A stretch of DNA of 64,000 bases from Spirochaetae bacterium HGW-Spirochaetae-1 (GCA_002839375.1 PGXY01000009.1:252080-316079), one strand, 5' to 3'; shown: positions 16,945-27,948, counted from the stretch's first letter. Numbers and translations are program-made. The notes: generated from the sequence alone by a model not told the origin.

Positions 16945-19900
16945 ATGAACAACTGCTACAAATGGATAGTTCTGATATGCCTCCTGTTGTGGGGCGGAGT
17001 CCAGGCCCTGGCGCAGCAGACCATTGTGCTCAATCAGGACGATGAGGTTTACAACCTGGGTTATTCCATGGAAACCCTGGAGGATGCTTCGGGAAATCTG
17101 ACTCTGGAGGATGTGACCGCGGGAGCGTGGAGCCGCGGATTCGTCAGGAATTCCAGTAAAATATCCAATTTCGGGTTTACCAAATCCTCATACTGGACCC
17201 GCTTTATACTGAAAAATACTGCGAAGACATGGCACCAGTGGGTGCTGGAAGTGGGCTTCCCCCTTATAGACAGCATTGATATATATTATGTCCCTCTTGG
17301 GAAGAACGGCTCTCCGCTGTCTTCATGGAATCACGAAGTGAATGGCCGGGAGCAGCCCTATATTCAGCGTCCGATCGATCACCGGAACTTTATCTTCCAT
17401 CTCACCTTTGACCGCTCCGACGAAATGCTTATTTACATGCGGTTCAAGACCCAGGACGCCATGATTTTTCCAGTCACGGTCTGGACCGAGAGGAATTTTG
17501 CTTCGAAGATACAGACGGAGCTTCTTCTCTTCGGCATTTATTACGGCATCATTCTGGTCATGATCTTTTATAATATGTTTCTTTTTATTTCGCTCCGGGA
17601 TCTGAGTTATCTGTATTATGTTCTATTCATGACAGTGTATGGTCTTTTCCTTTTTTCCATGAACGGTCTGGCCTACCAGTTTCTCTGGCCCCGGTCTCCC
17701 TGGTGGGCCATGACGGCCAATCCCTTCCTCATCGGTATGAGTGTTCTACTTGCCGTAAAATTTTCCATTACATTCATGAATACCGGCCATTATACGCCGA
17801 AGCTGGACCGTGTTTTGAAGTTCATCATGGTGCTGTGTCTTTTTACTTCGGCGGCATCCCTTTTGGGTCTTCCCTACACGACGGCGGTGATTCTGGGTCA
17901 GCTGCTTCCCCTGGCGGCCATTGCCACGGTCATGCCCGCTGCCATCATCTGCTGGAAGAAGGGTTATCGTCCGGCCCGGTTTTACATTATCGCCTGGTCT
18001 ACCTTTCTCATGGGCATCATACTGTCGGCTCTGAGGGTGATGGGCGTCCTGGAGCATAATGTACTGACGGAGCACGGGCTCCAGATCGGTTCCGGCATTG
18101 AAATTATTCTGCTGGCCCTTGCCCTGGCTGACAGGATAAACCTTCTCAACGATGAGAAGGAGGAAGCCCAGCACGAGGCCATTGAAAACCTGAAAAAGGC
18201 CGACAGGCTCAAGGATGAGTTTCTCGCCAACACATCCCATGAGCTGAAGACGCCCCTGAACGGAATTATCGGCATTGCCGAATCACTCCAGGACGGGGCC
18301 GCCGGCGAGTTGTCGGAAACGGCTCAGAGAAACCTGTCCATGATTGTATCGAGTGGTAAGCGGCTTGCCAACCTGGTGAATGATATTCTGGATTTTTCCC
18401 GGTTGAAATTGAGGGATGTCGAGCTGCATATGAAGCCCATGGATATCTATTCCTGCATCGACGTCATTCTCGAACTGAGCCGGCACATGATCCGGGGTAA
18501 GGATGTTAAACTGATCAATGATGTCGATCCTGACCTTCCCTTCGTACTGGTCGATGAGGAAAGGGTCCGCCAGATACTGCTGAACCTTGTCAATAATGCC
18601 ATAAAATTCACGGAAAAGGGTTCCGTGACCGTTTCAGCGCGTATCCTCGAGGATAAGCCGGGAAAGAAACGTATGGCCGTCTCCGTCACCGATACGGGTA
18701 TCGGCATTGAGGCCGATAAAATTGAAACGGTCTTTCATCCCTTTGAGCAGGCCGACAGCACAATCTCGCGCATCTACGGCGGCACGGGGATCGGGCTTTC
18801 CATCAGCAAGAAACTCGTGGAACTTCACGGAGGGAAAATAAGCGTTGAGTCACGGCCGGGGAAAGGGTCTGCTTTTTCCTTTACGCTTCCCCTGTCGGGC
18901 GACCGATACGGTCAGGGGCCATGGAAACAGCACGATGAAGAAATACTGACTGAATCGTTCATCTCGTACGATGCTTTTATTGAAGGGGAGACGACATCCT
19001 TCCCATCGCTTCCACAGGACCATGATGTCTATGATGGAAAGGACAGGGGATTCCCGGGGGCGAAAAAGATGACAGTTCTTGTGGTCGATGATGACCCCGT
19101 GAACCTGCAGGTGCTGGAGAACCATCTTGTCCTCAATGATTACCTTGTGTTGAAATGCATCAACGGGAGAGATGCCCTGGAACTCATGGAGCAGGGGGCG
19201 CAGCCTGATCTGGTTCTTCTCGATGTCATGATGCCGCGGATGTCGGGCTATGACGTTTCGCGGAAGCTCCGCGAGAGGTTTTCCATCTTCGATCTGCCCA
19301 TCATGATGCTCACGGCTAAAAACCAGGTGGCCGACATCATAGCTGGATTCAAGGCCGGCGCCAATGATTACCTTTCAAAGCCTTTCGATAAAAGAGAACT
19401 CCTTGCCAGGGTGGGGACCCTTATAACATTGAAGGAGAGCGTCAGGGAGAGCAGGAGGCTTCTGTCCATTGAGCAGGAGCTAGATGTGGCCAGGCGTATA
19501 CAGCTCTCCACCATCCCCAATGTCATACCCGCCGTTGACGGTGTCAGAATCGCGGCGCGATATATTCCCATGGATCGCATCGGCGGGGATTTTTATGATT
19601 TTCACGCCATTGATAAAACCAAGCTGGGAGTGCTTATCACCGATGTGGCCGGACACGGTGTGCCTGCCGCCCTTATTGCCTCCATGGTCAAGATAATATT
19701 CTACATGCAGAAAAGTATATATCATGACAGCGCCCTGTTTCTCCAGGAGATGAACGGCATACTGGCGGGCAATATCGAGAACACCTTTCTTACAGCCGCG
19801 TACATCTTTTTCGATCTTGGCCGTGGCGTCATGTCCTATGCCAATGCCGGTCATATGCCCGTAATTCTTCATCGGCGGTCAGCTGAAAACCTCATGCATC

Positions 19901-20193
19901 TGAAGCCCAGGGGAAAAATGATCGGGTGGCTCAAGGACATCTCCCTGGAAGTGATGGATCTGGGCATTAAGAGCGGCGACAGGATCATCCTGTACACGGA
20001 CGGAATAACCGAGGCAAATAATGAGGCGCGTGAAATGTACGGTATGGAGAGATTCAGTGAATTTGTCATTTCCTGTGCCGGCATGGGGCCCGAGGAAATG
20101 CTTGATTTATTGATGCAGGTCCTTTCGGAATGGACGGGAGAGAAGGAATTTCTTGATGATGATGTAACCATTGTTGTCGTTGATATTCTCTGA
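16945..20193 (+). CDS. 7TM-DISM histidine kinase / receiver / PP2C phosphatase fusion
   Basis: A 1082-residue membrane protein. Signal peptide 1-24; extracytoplasmic 7TMR-DISM extracellular domain ~30-170 (Trp-rich jelly-roll, [11 protein letters not shown]); seven helices ~190-400; HisKA with phospho-acceptor His432 in [13 protein letters not shown]; HATPase with N box [14 protein letters not shown] and G boxes DTGIGI and [10 protein letters not shown] receiver domain follows, with acceptor Asp760 in [12 protein letters not shown]. The C-terminus is a SpoIIE/RsbU-type PP2C phosphatase ([33 protein letters not shown]). It can plausibly link a small-molecule signal to both phosphorelay and dephosphorylation of an anti-sigma antagonist. 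No target gene is adjacent. Confidence 0.95.
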   Translation: MNNCYKWIVLICLLLWGGVQALAQQTIVLNQDDEVYNLGYSMETLEDASGNLTLEDVTAGAWSRGFVRNSSKISNFGFTKSSYWTRFILKNTAKTWHQWVLEVGFPLIDSIDIYYVPLGKNGSPLSSWNHEVNGREQPYIQRPIDHRNFIFHLTFDRSDEMLIYMRFKTQDAMIFPVTVWTERNFASKIQTELLLFGIYYGIILVMIFYNMFLFISLRDLSYLYYVLFMTVYGLFLFSMNGLAYQFLWPRSPWWAMTANPFLIGMSVLLAVKFSITFMNTGHYTPKLDRVLKFIMVLCLFTSAASLLGLPYTTAVILGQLLPLAAIATVMPAAIICWKKGYRPARFYIIAWSTFLMGIILSALRVMGVLEHNVLTEHGLQIGSGIEIILLALALADRINLLNDEKEEAQHEAIENLKKADRLKDEFLANTSHELKTPLNGIIGIAESLQDGAAGELSETAQRNLSMIVSSGKRLANLVNDILDFSRLKLRDVELHMKPMDIYSCIDVILELSRHMIRGKDVKLINDVDPDLPFVLVDEERVRQILLNLVNNAIKFTEKGSVTVSARILEDKPGKKRMAVSVTDTGIGIEADKIETVFHPFEQADSTISRIYGGTGIGLSISKKLVELHGGKISVESRPGKGSAFSFTLPLSGDRYGQGPWKQHDEEILTESFISYDAFIEGETTSFPSLPQDHDVYDGKDRGFPGAKKMTVLVVDDDPVNLQVLENHLVLNDYLVLKCINGRDALELMEQGAQPDLVLLDVMMPRMSGYDVSRKLRERFSIFDLPIMMLTAKNQVADIIAGFKAGANDYLSKPFDKRELLARVGTLITLKESVRESRRLLSIEQELDVARRIQLSTIPNVIPAVDGVRIAARYIPMDRIGGDFYDFHAIDKTKLGVLITDVAGHGVPAALIASMVKIIFYMQKSIYHDSALFLQEMNGILAGNIENTFLTAAYIFFDLGRGVMSYANAGHMPVILHRRSAENLMHLKPRGKMIGWLKDISLEVMDLGIKSGDRIILYTDGITEANNEAREMYGMERFSEFVISCAGMGPEEMLDLLMQVLSEWTGEKEFLDDDVTIVVVDIL

Positions 20194-20244
20194 TACGGTG
20201 ATATGCCGCTTTAGTCGCAGGTAAAGCCAGGAAGAGGTTGTTTG

Positions 20245-21405
20245 ATGCAGATAAACAGGGAATTGGAATTTGAAGAGTTCAGAGCGGTTTTTGATGGAAA
20301 GGAACCACGGGAAATATTTTTTTCACCGGGACGGGTGAACATAATCGGTGAGCATCTGGACTACAATGGCGGATATGTCTTTCCTGCCGCCATATCCCTG
20401 GGAATCACCGCCTTTGTCCGTTTCAGGGATGATGCGGTGGTCTGCATGAGATCCCGGGGCTTTGATCAGGAGGTGTCTTTTTCTCTCGATGATGAACTGT
20501 TCTTCGATGAAAAAATAATGTGGGGCAATTATCCACGTGGCGTATTCAGATATCTCCGGGAAGCGGGATACGGTCTCAGGGGCTGTGATATTCTCTTCAG
20601 CAGCACGCTTCCGGGCGGATCGGGACTTTCGTCTTCGGCAGCCATGGAGGTCCTGGCCGGTTATATAATGATACACGACACCGTGAAGACCGAGGCTGAC
20701 AGGATAGAACTGGCTCTCCTCTGTCAGCGCGTGGAAAACGAATTTATCGGGGTACAGTGCGGGATAATGGACCAGTTTGCCGTGGCCGTGGGAAGAAGGG
20801 ATCATTGCATGCTCCTCAATGCCGGGACCATGGAGTACCGGCATGTGCCGCTGCGGCTGGAGGAATACGTGCTCATAATCATGAACAGCAACAAACCCCG
20901 GGCCCTGGCCGATTCAAAGTATAATGAGCGCCGCGGGGAATGCGACCGGGCCCTGGAATTCATACAACGGGGTAAAAAGATCGATGTACTCGCCGCGGCG
21001 GAAACCGGGGACCTTGAGGCCATTCCCGATGAAATGGTCCGGAGAAGGGCCCGACATGTGGTTACGGAGAACGGCCGCGTGCTGGAATCGGTGATGTTGC
21101 TGGAGGAAAACCGTATAGATGAATTCGGGGCTCTTCTCACGGCGTCGCACCGGTCCCTGCGGCATGATTACGAGGTAACCGGCCGGGAACTGGACGCCCT
21201 GGTGGATGGGGCGCTCGGGGCCGAGGGATGTATCGGGGCAAGGATGACGGGAGCGGGATTCGGCGGCTGCGCCATAGCCCTGGTGAGGAAGGGAAGCGAG
21301 GCAAAGTTTGCCGGCCAGGTTGGCGACTCATATCACCGGGAGACGGGTATTACCGCCGGTTTTTATGCCGCGGAAATCGTTGATGGTGTCATAAAGGTAC
21401 GGTAG
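20245..21405 (+). CDS. galK: galactokinase
   Basis: A 386-residue GHMP kinase that phosphorylates galactose at C1 with ATP, the first Leloir step. Signature motifs: GRVNIIGEHLDYNGG near the N-terminus, the ATP loop LPGGSGLSSSAAMEV, the base-bearing GIMDQFAVAVG, and C-terminal ARMTGAGFGGCA. Start ATG at 20245 with AGAGG 7 bases upstream; a TTG three bases earlier is less likely. The alpha-galactosidase gene follows by 12 bases, so the pair releases galactose from oligosaccharides and phosphorylates it. The remaining Leloir genes are not in the window. Confidence 0.95.
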   Translation: MQINRELEFEEFRAVFDGKEPREIFFSPGRVNIIGEHLDYNGGYVFPAAISLGITAFVRFRDDAVVCMRSRGFDQEVSFSLDDELFFDEKIMWGNYPRGVFRYLREAGYGLRGCDILFSSTLPGGSGLSSSAAMEVLAGYIMIHDTVKTEADRIELALLCQRVENEFIGVQCGIMDQFAVAVGRRDHCMLLNAGTMEYRHVPLRLEEYVLIIMNSNKPRALADSKYNERRGECDRALEFIQRGKKIDVLAAAETGDLEAIPDEMVRRRARHVVTENGRVLESVMLLEENRIDEFGALLTASHRSLRHDYEVTGRELDALVDGALGAEGCIGARMTGAGFGGCAIALVRKGSEAKFAGQVGDSYHRETGITAGFYAAEIVDGVIKVR

Positions 21406-21417
21406 AAGGAGCATCTC

Positions 21418-23442
21418 ATGGAATTGAAAAAAGGATATCTTAACTATGATTACATGGGCAGCAGGCATATCATTGCCTTTAAGCTGGGTGAGCAAACCAG
21501 CGGGTCAGGCATAAAAATAAAGGCGGATATAAAGAAGATGAAAAAAACGTCTTTTGTTTCGGTCGTGCTTGAAGCGGAGACGGAGATTGTCATCAATGAA
21601 CTTCACCTTGAAGGGGTGTATTCTTTTACCGGTGCTAGCGCCGTGTTCTGCAACGGGTACCAGTCATGGACGGATAGCAGGGAATTTTCCCCTGCGGAAC
21701 GGATGCCCGACCTTGCCGCACCGGCAAAATGGCTCGGATTGAAATATTATGGCGATTATACCTTTGCCGGCTATCCGGGAGAGAAGGGGCTCCTTCATTC
21801 ATATACCTACTGTTATGTGCGCGAGGGCGATGAGCTGTCTTTTGCCGGGTCATTGAATGAGAACAGGGGTTTTACTGTTTTTGATATCGACGCGGGCCGC
21901 GGGACGATTCTAATAAAAAAAGATTGTTCCGGCAGGGCTGTTACGGGACAATATCACGCCTTCAGCCTGTTCATGGCCAGGGGAAAGGAGGAAAAGGTTT
22001 TTAACGGCTATTTCGATGCCATGAAAATTCACGGGGATAAAGCGCCGCTCTGCACGGGCTGGACGAGCTGGTATAACTATTATACGGGCATAACCGAAAA
22101 GATCATCCTGGATAACCTTAATGCGTGCAGCACGGCTAAAATACCAATGGATATTTTTCAGATAGATGACGGCTACCAGAAGGCCGTGGGCGACTGGCTC
22201 GACATAAAGGATTCTTTTCCACGCGGAATGGGGCATATAGCCCGAAGCATACAGGACAGGGGATACCGGGCAGGGCTCTGGCTGGCCCCCTTTATCTGCG
22301 AGAGGAAATCCCTGATATTCAGGGAAAAAAGGCACTGGGTGCTCCGAGACGCGAAAGGGCGCCCCGTCGTGGCCGGGTTCAATCCCGGATGGAGCTACTA
22401 TTTTTACGCCCTGGATATTTACCATGAAGAGGTGAGGGACTATCTTCGCCGTGTCTTTGATACGGTCTTCAACGCCTGGGGCTATGACATGGTTAAGCTG
22501 GATTTTCTTTACGCAGCGGCCCTGTGCCCTCCCCGGGATAAATCACGCGGCGAGGTTATGCACGACGGGATGAAATTCCTGCGTGAATGCGCCGGGGAAA
22601 AGCTGATATTGGGATGCGGTGTTCCCCTGGGTTCATCTTTCGGGCTGGTAGATTACTGCAGAATCGGGAGCGATGTGGCCCTGAAATGGGAGGATGCTCT
22701 TCTCAAAGGAATCCATTACCGCGAGCGGGTATCCACGATTAACTCTCTTGTCAGCACTATCGGCAGGCGACATTTAAACGAGAATGTTTTTCTCAATGAT
22801 CCCGATGTGTTCATTCTTCGCGGTTTAAATAACAGGCTGGCTTCCGAAGAAAAATACACGCTCTTTGTTCTCAATAATCTTTTCGGCGGGCTCCTTTTTA
22901 CGTCGGACAATGTGGGTGAATATAATGAAGAGGAAATGAACCGGTACCGCTCCATGTTTCCTTTTAAAAAGAAAAAAATGAAAAATGTTGATGTGAGCGA
23001 TAGTCTTCTCAGGGCCGAGTTCTCCATCGATGAAAATGAATATATAGTCCTGTCAAACCTGTCCGATGAAGAAAGGCTTGCATGGCTTCCCGGCGGTATA
23101 TATTTTACTGCGCGGGATGCCCGGGAAGACGGCGATTTTCTTGAAGGGGATGTTGATATTCTTCTCGATCCTCATACCACGCACTGCTACAAAAAAGTAA
23201 GGAACGGCGACTATACTGTTGCCGGCACTACCTGCCATATTTTCCCCGGCAGCGAGGTAAAAGGCCTCAAAGCAGGCAGGAGGGGTGTCGCCGTGGAAAT
23301 GGACGGGAGGTTCTGTAACAAGGGAAATGCGTATATCACAGTGCCCGCTGAAGGGGAATACACGGTAAACGGAGCCGCATACCGTTCCTTTCCTGTTGCA
23401 GGTAATCTTTTCATGGTTAAGGTTCCGGTTCAGGGCTACTGA
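21418..23442 (+). CDS. GH36-type alpha-galactosidase
   Basis: A 674-residue glycoside hydrolase of the GH36/GH-D clan without a signal peptide, so probably cytoplasmic. The beta-sandwich N-terminal domain ends near residue 210. The barrel carries WTSWYNYYTGITE, FQIDDGYQKAVGDW, and DMVKLDFLYAAALCPP, whose Asp is the expected nucleophile; RIGSDVALKWED is the region of the acid/base. The pairing with galactokinase supports alpha-galactoside hydrolysis, though other clan D activities cannot be excluded. AGAAGGAG precedes the ATG. Its last 7 bases overlap the end of the convergent esterase gene. Confidence 0.88.
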   Translation: MELKKGYLNYDYMGSRHIIAFKLGEQTSGSGIKIKADIKKMKKTSFVSVVLEAETEIVINELHLEGVYSFTGASAVFCNGYQSWTDSREFSPAERMPDLAAPAKWLGLKYYGDYTFAGYPGEKGLLHSYTYCYVREGDELSFAGSLNENRGFTVFDIDAGRGTILIKKDCSGRAVTGQYHAFSLFMARGKEEKVFNGYFDAMKIHGDKAPLCTGWTSWYNYYTGITEKIILDNLNACSTAKIPMDIFQIDDGYQKAVGDWLDIKDSFPRGMGHIARSIQDRGYRAGLWLAPFICERKSLIFREKRHWVLRDAKGRPVVAGFNPGWSYYFYALDIYHEEVRDYLRRVFDTVFNAWGYDMVKLDFLYAAALCPPRDKSRGEVMHDGMKFLRECAGEKLILGCGVPLGSSFGLVDYCRIGSDVALKWEDALLKGIHYRERVSTINSLVSTIGRRHLNENVFLNDPDVFILRGLNNRLASEEKYTLFVLNNLFGGLLFTSDNVGEYNEEEMNRYRSMFPFKKKKMKNVDVSDSLLRAEFSIDENEYIVLSNLSDEERLAWLPGGIYFTARDAREDGDFLEGDVDILLDPHTTHCYKKVRNGDYTVAGTTCHIFPGSEVKGLKAGRRGVAVEMDGRFCNKGNAYITVPAEGEYTVNGAAYRSFPVAGNLFMVKVPVQGY

Positions 23443-24221
23443 TATTCCCGCCCATTGTCAAGAAACGATATGACCGCTTCCGCCACAATATCGCGGTCGA
23501 AATCGACGGTGATGGCGTGGCCGCTGTGCTCCACCGTGATAATTTCTTTTTTTACCGACGCGATGGTTTCATAGATAATGCGGCATGAATCTTCGGGAAC
23601 CCTGTCGTCGAGCTTTGACTGGATGATCAGGGCCCGGGAATGCACGTCCTTCAGCAGCACCATGGCATGCCGCATGATTCTGAAAAGCTCCCAGGTCTGC
23701 CGCACGGGAATTCCCTCGTGATAGCAGATATGACCGGCCCTGGCATCGGGGTCCCGGACTCCTTTTAAATCGTCCTTTTCATATATTATTTTTTTAAACA
23801 ATCCCAGGAAAGGGGCAAGCCATATCCTTTTATCCGCAATGGTGTGGGGAGTGGAAAGGAGCACGATATTTTCCGGCCCGAACTGGTCGGCCAGCAGGAT
23901 GGAAAAAAGGCCTCCCATGGAGAGTCCCACGATATGTACGACGGGACAGTGCCGGCACATCTCCAGGTATGCCTCGCGCGCAGCCGTGAACCAGTCGTGC
24001 ACTCCGGTGCAGGTCATATCCTGAAGGGATGTTCCGTGGCCGGGATAACGGGGGATGGAAATGGAATATCCCGACCGGTAAATTCGGTCTCCCAGGTATT
24101 TCATCTCATGGGGGCTTCCCCTGAATCCGTGAAGGAGAAGAACCCCGGGAGCGTAATCCTGTATCCTCAGCACTGCCTCGGCTCCCGGGATGACCCGGCA
24201 TGTGTCAGGGCCGTTTCTCAT
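23436..24221 (-). CDS. alpha/beta hydrolase (esterase/lipase type)
   Basis: A 261-residue alpha/beta hydrolase resembling carboxylesterases and monoglyceride lipases. The oxyanion region is LLLHGFRGSPHEM, the nucleophile elbow is GLSMGGL (GxSxG), an Asp lies in SKLDDRVPEDS, and the catalytic His is in VEHSGHAITVD. There is no signal peptide. The ATG overlaps the stop of the MFS gene by four bases (ATGA), so the two are translationally coupled. Substrate is unknown; short acyl esters are likely for the family. Confidence 0.85.
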   Translation of the reverse strand: MRNGPDTCRVIPGAEAVLRIQDYAPGVLLLHGFRGSPHEMKYLGDRIYRSGYSISIPRYPGHGTSLQDMTCTGVHDWFTAAREAYLEMCRHCPVVHIVGLSMGGLFSILLADQFGPENIVLLSTPHTIADKRIWLAPFLGLFKKIIYEKDDLKGVRDPDARAGHICYHEGIPVRQTWELFRIMRHAMVLLKDVHSRALIIQSKLDDRVPEDSCRIIYETIASVKKEIITVEHSGHAITVDFDRDIVAEAVISFLDNGREYQ

Positions 24222-25534
24222 TCCTTCATCTCCCGGGCCCGTTCCTTCATGAGAACAGACAGGGCGTTTCTGTCAGCGGTGATGTAGCGCGTCACCATGA
24301 AGAAGATGAGACCGCAGGGAATCCACCAGGCGATGGAAAAGTTCATCATGAAGAGATATCCCGTTGAAATGAGCATACCGCCGATGGCCGGACCGAATCC
24401 CTGGCCCAGGTTGTCCGTGATGTTGAAGACGGCAAAGACCGAACCCCGGTGCTCGGGACGGTTAACATTCATGAGTATGGCCTTCACGTTGGCTGACGGG
24501 ACTGCCACGAGGAAACCGGCGATGAAGGCCAGGGCATAAAACATCAGGAGCGCCGTTCCCTGGGGATTGGTGACATCGGCGTTGACCACGTAGGCGGCCG
24601 GGACTATGCCTATCAGGACGCCGGTCCCGCACAGTATGGGCATATACCGCGGGTTTTTCCTGTAGAGCTTCTCGCCGATGACGGCGAAGAGTATGGCGCC
24701 AACCGTGGCGCCCACGCCCAGCATGAGAAACGTCGTCGTGGCGTCTTCCTTGGAAAATCCACGGGTTCTTTCGAGAAAGAGAATCATCCAGTAACCCAGG
24801 ATACCCCAGGGAACGGTGCCGGGAATTCCCTGGAGGAAGGTCCAGATGTTGGTCTTGTTGCTGAAAATTATTTTGAAGTCACCCGGGCTGATGCGTTGTT
24901 TGTAGGCCACGCCCTGCTGAATGAGTTCTTCGAGCGCCGCTTCGGTCCTTCCGCGCTCGGGTTCACGGGCATAGAGGGCGAACATGAGGGCCAGGGGAAA
25001 GTTAGGGGCCGCTGCCAGGATAAAGGCAATGCGCCATCCGTGGGTGTTGGTGAGATACCCGGCCAATGCAGGCCCCAGCATCATGCCCAGGGCCCAGGAA
25101 ACGCCGAGCCAGGCCGAAGCCGAGGCGCGGTGCTCTTCATGGAAATAGTCGGAAATAAGTGAAAAGGATATGGGATATATGCCGCCGATGCCGATGCCCG
25201 TGAGAATGCGCAGTATTGTGAAACTTTCGATGTTGGGTGTGAAGAACTCCATTCCCGTAAGGAGACAGGGGATCTCTCCCACCAGTACCGTGGCGACCAG
25301 GAGCATTTTTCGCGAAACCTTGTCCGTGAAGTATCCGAAAAAGATGCTCACAAAGGCCCCCACAAGTGTAAAGGCTGAACCGATAAAGCCCAGGGTCTGT
25401 TCGTTTATGCCGTATTCCTTCGATAGTTCCGGCAGGATGGCCGACATGATCCTCTGGTCGGCAAAAAGAAAGACTGACATGAAGATCAGAAGGAGGAGGG
25501 TGATTTTGTCCCGCATTGACATTTTTGACGCCAT
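24218..25534 (-). CDS. major facilitator superfamily transporter
   Basis: 438 residues with about twelve transmembrane helices. The family loop motif appears as GYFTDKVSRK between helices 2 and 3, and IGIGGIYPISFSLISDYF and SAWLGVSWALGMMLGPALAGYL mark helices 4-5. The sequence is closest in feel to spinster-like or organic-solute MFS carriers; the transported compound cannot be deduced. GAGGA lies just before the ATG. The esterase gene overlaps its end, so the pair may import and hydrolyse an ester, or the carrier may serve the neighbouring sugar genes. Confidence 0.88.
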   Translation of the reverse strand: MASKMSMRDKITLLLLIFMSVFLFADQRIMSAILPELSKEYGINEQTLGFIGSAFTLVGAFVSIFFGYFTDKVSRKMLLVATVLVGEIPCLLTGMEFFTPNIESFTILRILTGIGIGGIYPISFSLISDYFHEEHRASASAWLGVSWALGMMLGPALAGYLTNTHGWRIAFILAAAPNFPLALMFALYAREPERGRTEAALEELIQQGVAYKQRISPGDFKIIFSNKTNIWTFLQGIPGTVPWGILGYWMILFLERTRGFSKEDATTTFLMLGVGATVGAILFAVIGEKLYRKNPRYMPILCGTGVLIGIVPAAYVVNADVTNPQGTALLMFYALAFIAGFLVAVPSANVKAILMNVNRPEHRGSVFAVFNITDNLGQGFGPAIGGMLISTGYLFMMNFSIAWWIPCGLIFFMVTRYITADRNALSVLMKERAREMKE

Positions 25535-25643
25535 AGATTCCTCGCTGAATGGTTATTTTGCACCGAGATTATCTCATCACGGTAAAAAAACAAGCATTAT
25601 TTGACACACCTGTGTCATGAAATGAACTTTCTGAGTTTATTTT

Positions 25644-26300
25644 TTATTCAGGTTTATTCTCCAGTTTTTTCTTCAAAGCCTCGCGCTCCCGGGGTGTAAG
25701 GGTGTTCAGCAGCTTGTCCAGCCTGTCGGTTTTTTCAGGATCCGCTTTCTTTTCTGTTTGTTCAGGCAGCGGTGTACGGGGATCAATTATTTTCACACGG
25801 CGTATGCTTCTTAGCAGATGCGGAATCAATTCATTGTCCCGGTCAATATCATCCTGGAATCTCTTACGGATTTTACCATTGCTGATAAGATCGAGGGTGT
25901 ATGTCTTGATAAAATCGCCTTCGGAACTCATGTGGGTGATATAGGAGAATTCAATCCGGTTGCCGGCGGTATAACCACTTTGCCAGGTATAGGTATCCCT
26001 GTAAATAAAACCGCTCTCTTTCAGTTCATCTTTCTTTTTTGCCGTGATGAATTCATCAAAGTGCGATGAATCGATTTTGATGGCATAGGTTTTCTCAAGA
26101 CTGTCCAGAATGTCACGGAAAGGCAGGCTGCTTATGAACACGAAGGCTTCATCGTTTTCATACATTTTATCGACGAAGGTAAAGCGGTTGAAGTGAAACT
26201 GCCGGTCTGGTATCTCCTCCCAGTCACGGGCGCCCCACGTTGAACATGAGAGGCAGAGAAGAATTGCCGTTGCGCATACGGATAAAAATATATTTTTCAC
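25644..26300 (-). CDS. small lipoprotein of unknown function
   Basis: 218 residues from a GTG start with GGAG 11 bases upstream. The N-terminal hydrophobic segment ends with lipobox LCLSC, so the mature protein is lipid-anchored. The central part is a mixed alpha/beta domain (HFNRFTFVDKMYENDEAFVF, FEYITHMSSEG-type strands). The C-terminus is a highly charged tail ending with an ERE-rich helix (LTPREREALKKKLENK). No family is recognised. It lies 22 bases after the GH13 gene and is probably co-transcribed with it. Confidence 0.7.
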   Translation of the reverse strand: MKNIFLSVCATAILLCLSCSTWGARDWEEIPDRQFHFNRFTFVDKMYENDEAFVFISSLPFRDILDSLEKTYAIKIDSSHFDEFITAKKKDELKESGFIYRDTYTWQSGYTAGNRIEFSYITHMSSEGDFIKTYTLDLISNGKIRKRFQDDIDRDNELIPHLLRSIRRVKIIDPRTPLPEQTEKKADPEKTDRLDKLLNTLTPREREALKKKLENKPE

Positions 26301-26322
26301 AATCGGTTAAACTCCAGTTATT

Positions 26323-27948
26323 TCAATGCCTGTCCGGAAGTTGTTTCAGTATAAGTACTTCCAGGGGTTTCATGGTGTATGACGAGGGGGATATCATTTC
26401 CCCGGTACGCCGGTGCGTGGCAAAGGCGGTTTCCCAGGATGACGGTTCCTGTACTGTCAGGGTTCTCTCCTTTTTCGAAAAATTGAGGGCGACAAAAAAA
26501 CGGTCCGATTTCCCGGTCCGGTAATAGGCCAGTATGTCGCGGCCCCCGTTAATATCGCTCCAGGTTCCGGCGTACAGGGCCTCATTCTCTCTGCGCAGCG
26601 CGATGAGGCGCCGATACGCGTTGAGCAGAGATCCTTCATCGTTTTGCTGGGCCTGGACGTTGATGTGTTCGCTGTCGCTGTTGACGGGCAGCCAGGGCTT
26701 TCCGGAAGTAAACCCGCCGCTCGTGTCTCTATTCCACTGCATGGGTGTGCGGCCACGGTCCCTGCCGGGATGAAAGGGCCAGTACTTTCTGCCCACGGGG
26801 TCAACCAGATCACGGCGGCTTATTTTTCCGTCACGCATGCCTATCTCCTCGCCGTAATAGACGAAGGGCGTTCCCCGCTGTGTCAGATGAAGTGCTGCCA
26901 GGACAAGGGCCTTCTCCTTCGAGCCACGGGCCAGGCGTGTCATGCTCCTGGACTGGTCATGGTTGGAGAGGACATGGCATGGCCATCCATTTTCCGGGAT
27001 GGCATTGTACCAGCGTCTCAGTAAATCCCTGAAATCCCCGGCCCTGAAGCGCGCATAGATGGGAGAAAAGTCAAAGGTGAGATGCAGTTCGTCTTCGCCG
27101 CTGCCCAGGTACGCGGCAGAGGTCTCCGGTTCCATGACGCCCTCGTTGGGATATATCTCGCCCACGGACATAGTCTTTCCGTATTCATTGAGAAGGCGAC
27201 GGAATTCCTTCAGTATCTCATGGGTCTCGGGCTGGTTGCGGTCGTATGCGTGGCGTTGCATGTCATGACGCCGCGGATTGGTGCGGTGCAGCCAGTAGGG
27301 ATTATTTCTGAAAAGCCGGTCCTTCACGATATAGTTGATGACATCGAGGCGGAAGCCGTCCACGCCCAGATCGAGCCAGTATCGTATGTCGCCTAACATA
27401 GCCTTCTTCATGTCGGGGTTACGCCAGTTGAGATCGGGCTGTTCCTTCAGGAAAAGATGGAGATAGTACTGGCCCGTGGTTTCATCCCATTCCCAGGCAT
27501 GCCCGCCGAAGGCGGCCATCCAGTTGTTGGGCCTGCGTCCGTTTTTTCCGTCGTGCCAGATGTACCAGTCCCGTTTGGGGTTGTTCCTGGAGGAGCGTGA
27601 TTCCAGGAACCAGGGATGCAGGTGCGAAGTGTGGTTCAGTACCAGGTCCATGACCACATGGATTTTACGCCGGTGGGCCTCTTTGACCAGGGTGATAAAA
27701 TCCTTCCTGGTCCCGAATACGGGATCGATAGCGCGGTAGTTGCTGATATCGTAGCCGAAATCGTGCATGGGCGACTCATAGATGGGCGACAACCAGATGC
27801 CGTCGACGCCAAGTTCCTGCAGGTAATCGAGCCTGGAGATTATTCCCGGGATGTCACCGATACCGTCGCCGTTGGAGTCGCAGAAGCTACGGGGATATAT
27901 CTGGTAAATGATGCCATGTTTCCACCAGAGAAACTCTTTTTTCTTCAT
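26323..27948 (-). CDS. GH13 alpha-glucosidase (oligo-1,6-glucosidase type)
   Basis: A 541-residue alpha-amylase-family enzyme, cytoplasmic by lack of a signal. The barrel starts with WWKHGIIYQIYPRSFCDSNG. Conserved regions: I, MDLVLNHTS; II, DGFRLDVINY with the nucleophile Asp; III, SVGEIYPNEG with the acid/base Glu; IV, LSNHDQSR. The C-terminal beta domain carries LVALNFSKKERTL-like strands. The QIYPRSF start and DVINY residue II resemble enzymes acting on alpha-1,6 and alpha-1,4 gluco-oligosaccharides. The lipoprotein gene is downstream. An ATATAC-N9-GTATAT inverted repeat (27984-28004) upstream could be an operator. Confidence 0.9.
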   Translation of the reverse strand: MKKKEFLWWKHGIIYQIYPRSFCDSNGDGIGDIPGIISRLDYLQELGVDGIWLSPIYESPMHDFGYDISNYRAIDPVFGTRKDFITLVKEAHRRKIHVVMDLVLNHTSHLHPWFLESRSSRNNPKRDWYIWHDGKNGRRPNNWMAAFGGHAWEWDETTGQYYLHLFLKEQPDLNWRNPDMKKAMLGDIRYWLDLGVDGFRLDVINYIVKDRLFRNNPYWLHRTNPRRHDMQRHAYDRNQPETHEILKEFRRLLNEYGKTMSVGEIYPNEGVMEPETSAAYLGSGEDELHLTFDFSPIYARFRAGDFRDLLRRWYNAIPENGWPCHVLSNHDQSRSMTRLARGSKEKALVLAALHLTQRGTPFVYYGEEIGMRDGKISRRDLVDPVGRKYWPFHPGRDRGRTPMQWNRDTSGGFTSGKPWLPVNSDSEHINVQAQQNDEGSLLNAYRRLIALRRENEALYAGTWSDINGGRDILAYYRTGKSDRFFVALNFSKKERTLTVQEPSSWETAFATHRRTGEMISPSSYTMKPLEVLILKQLPDRH

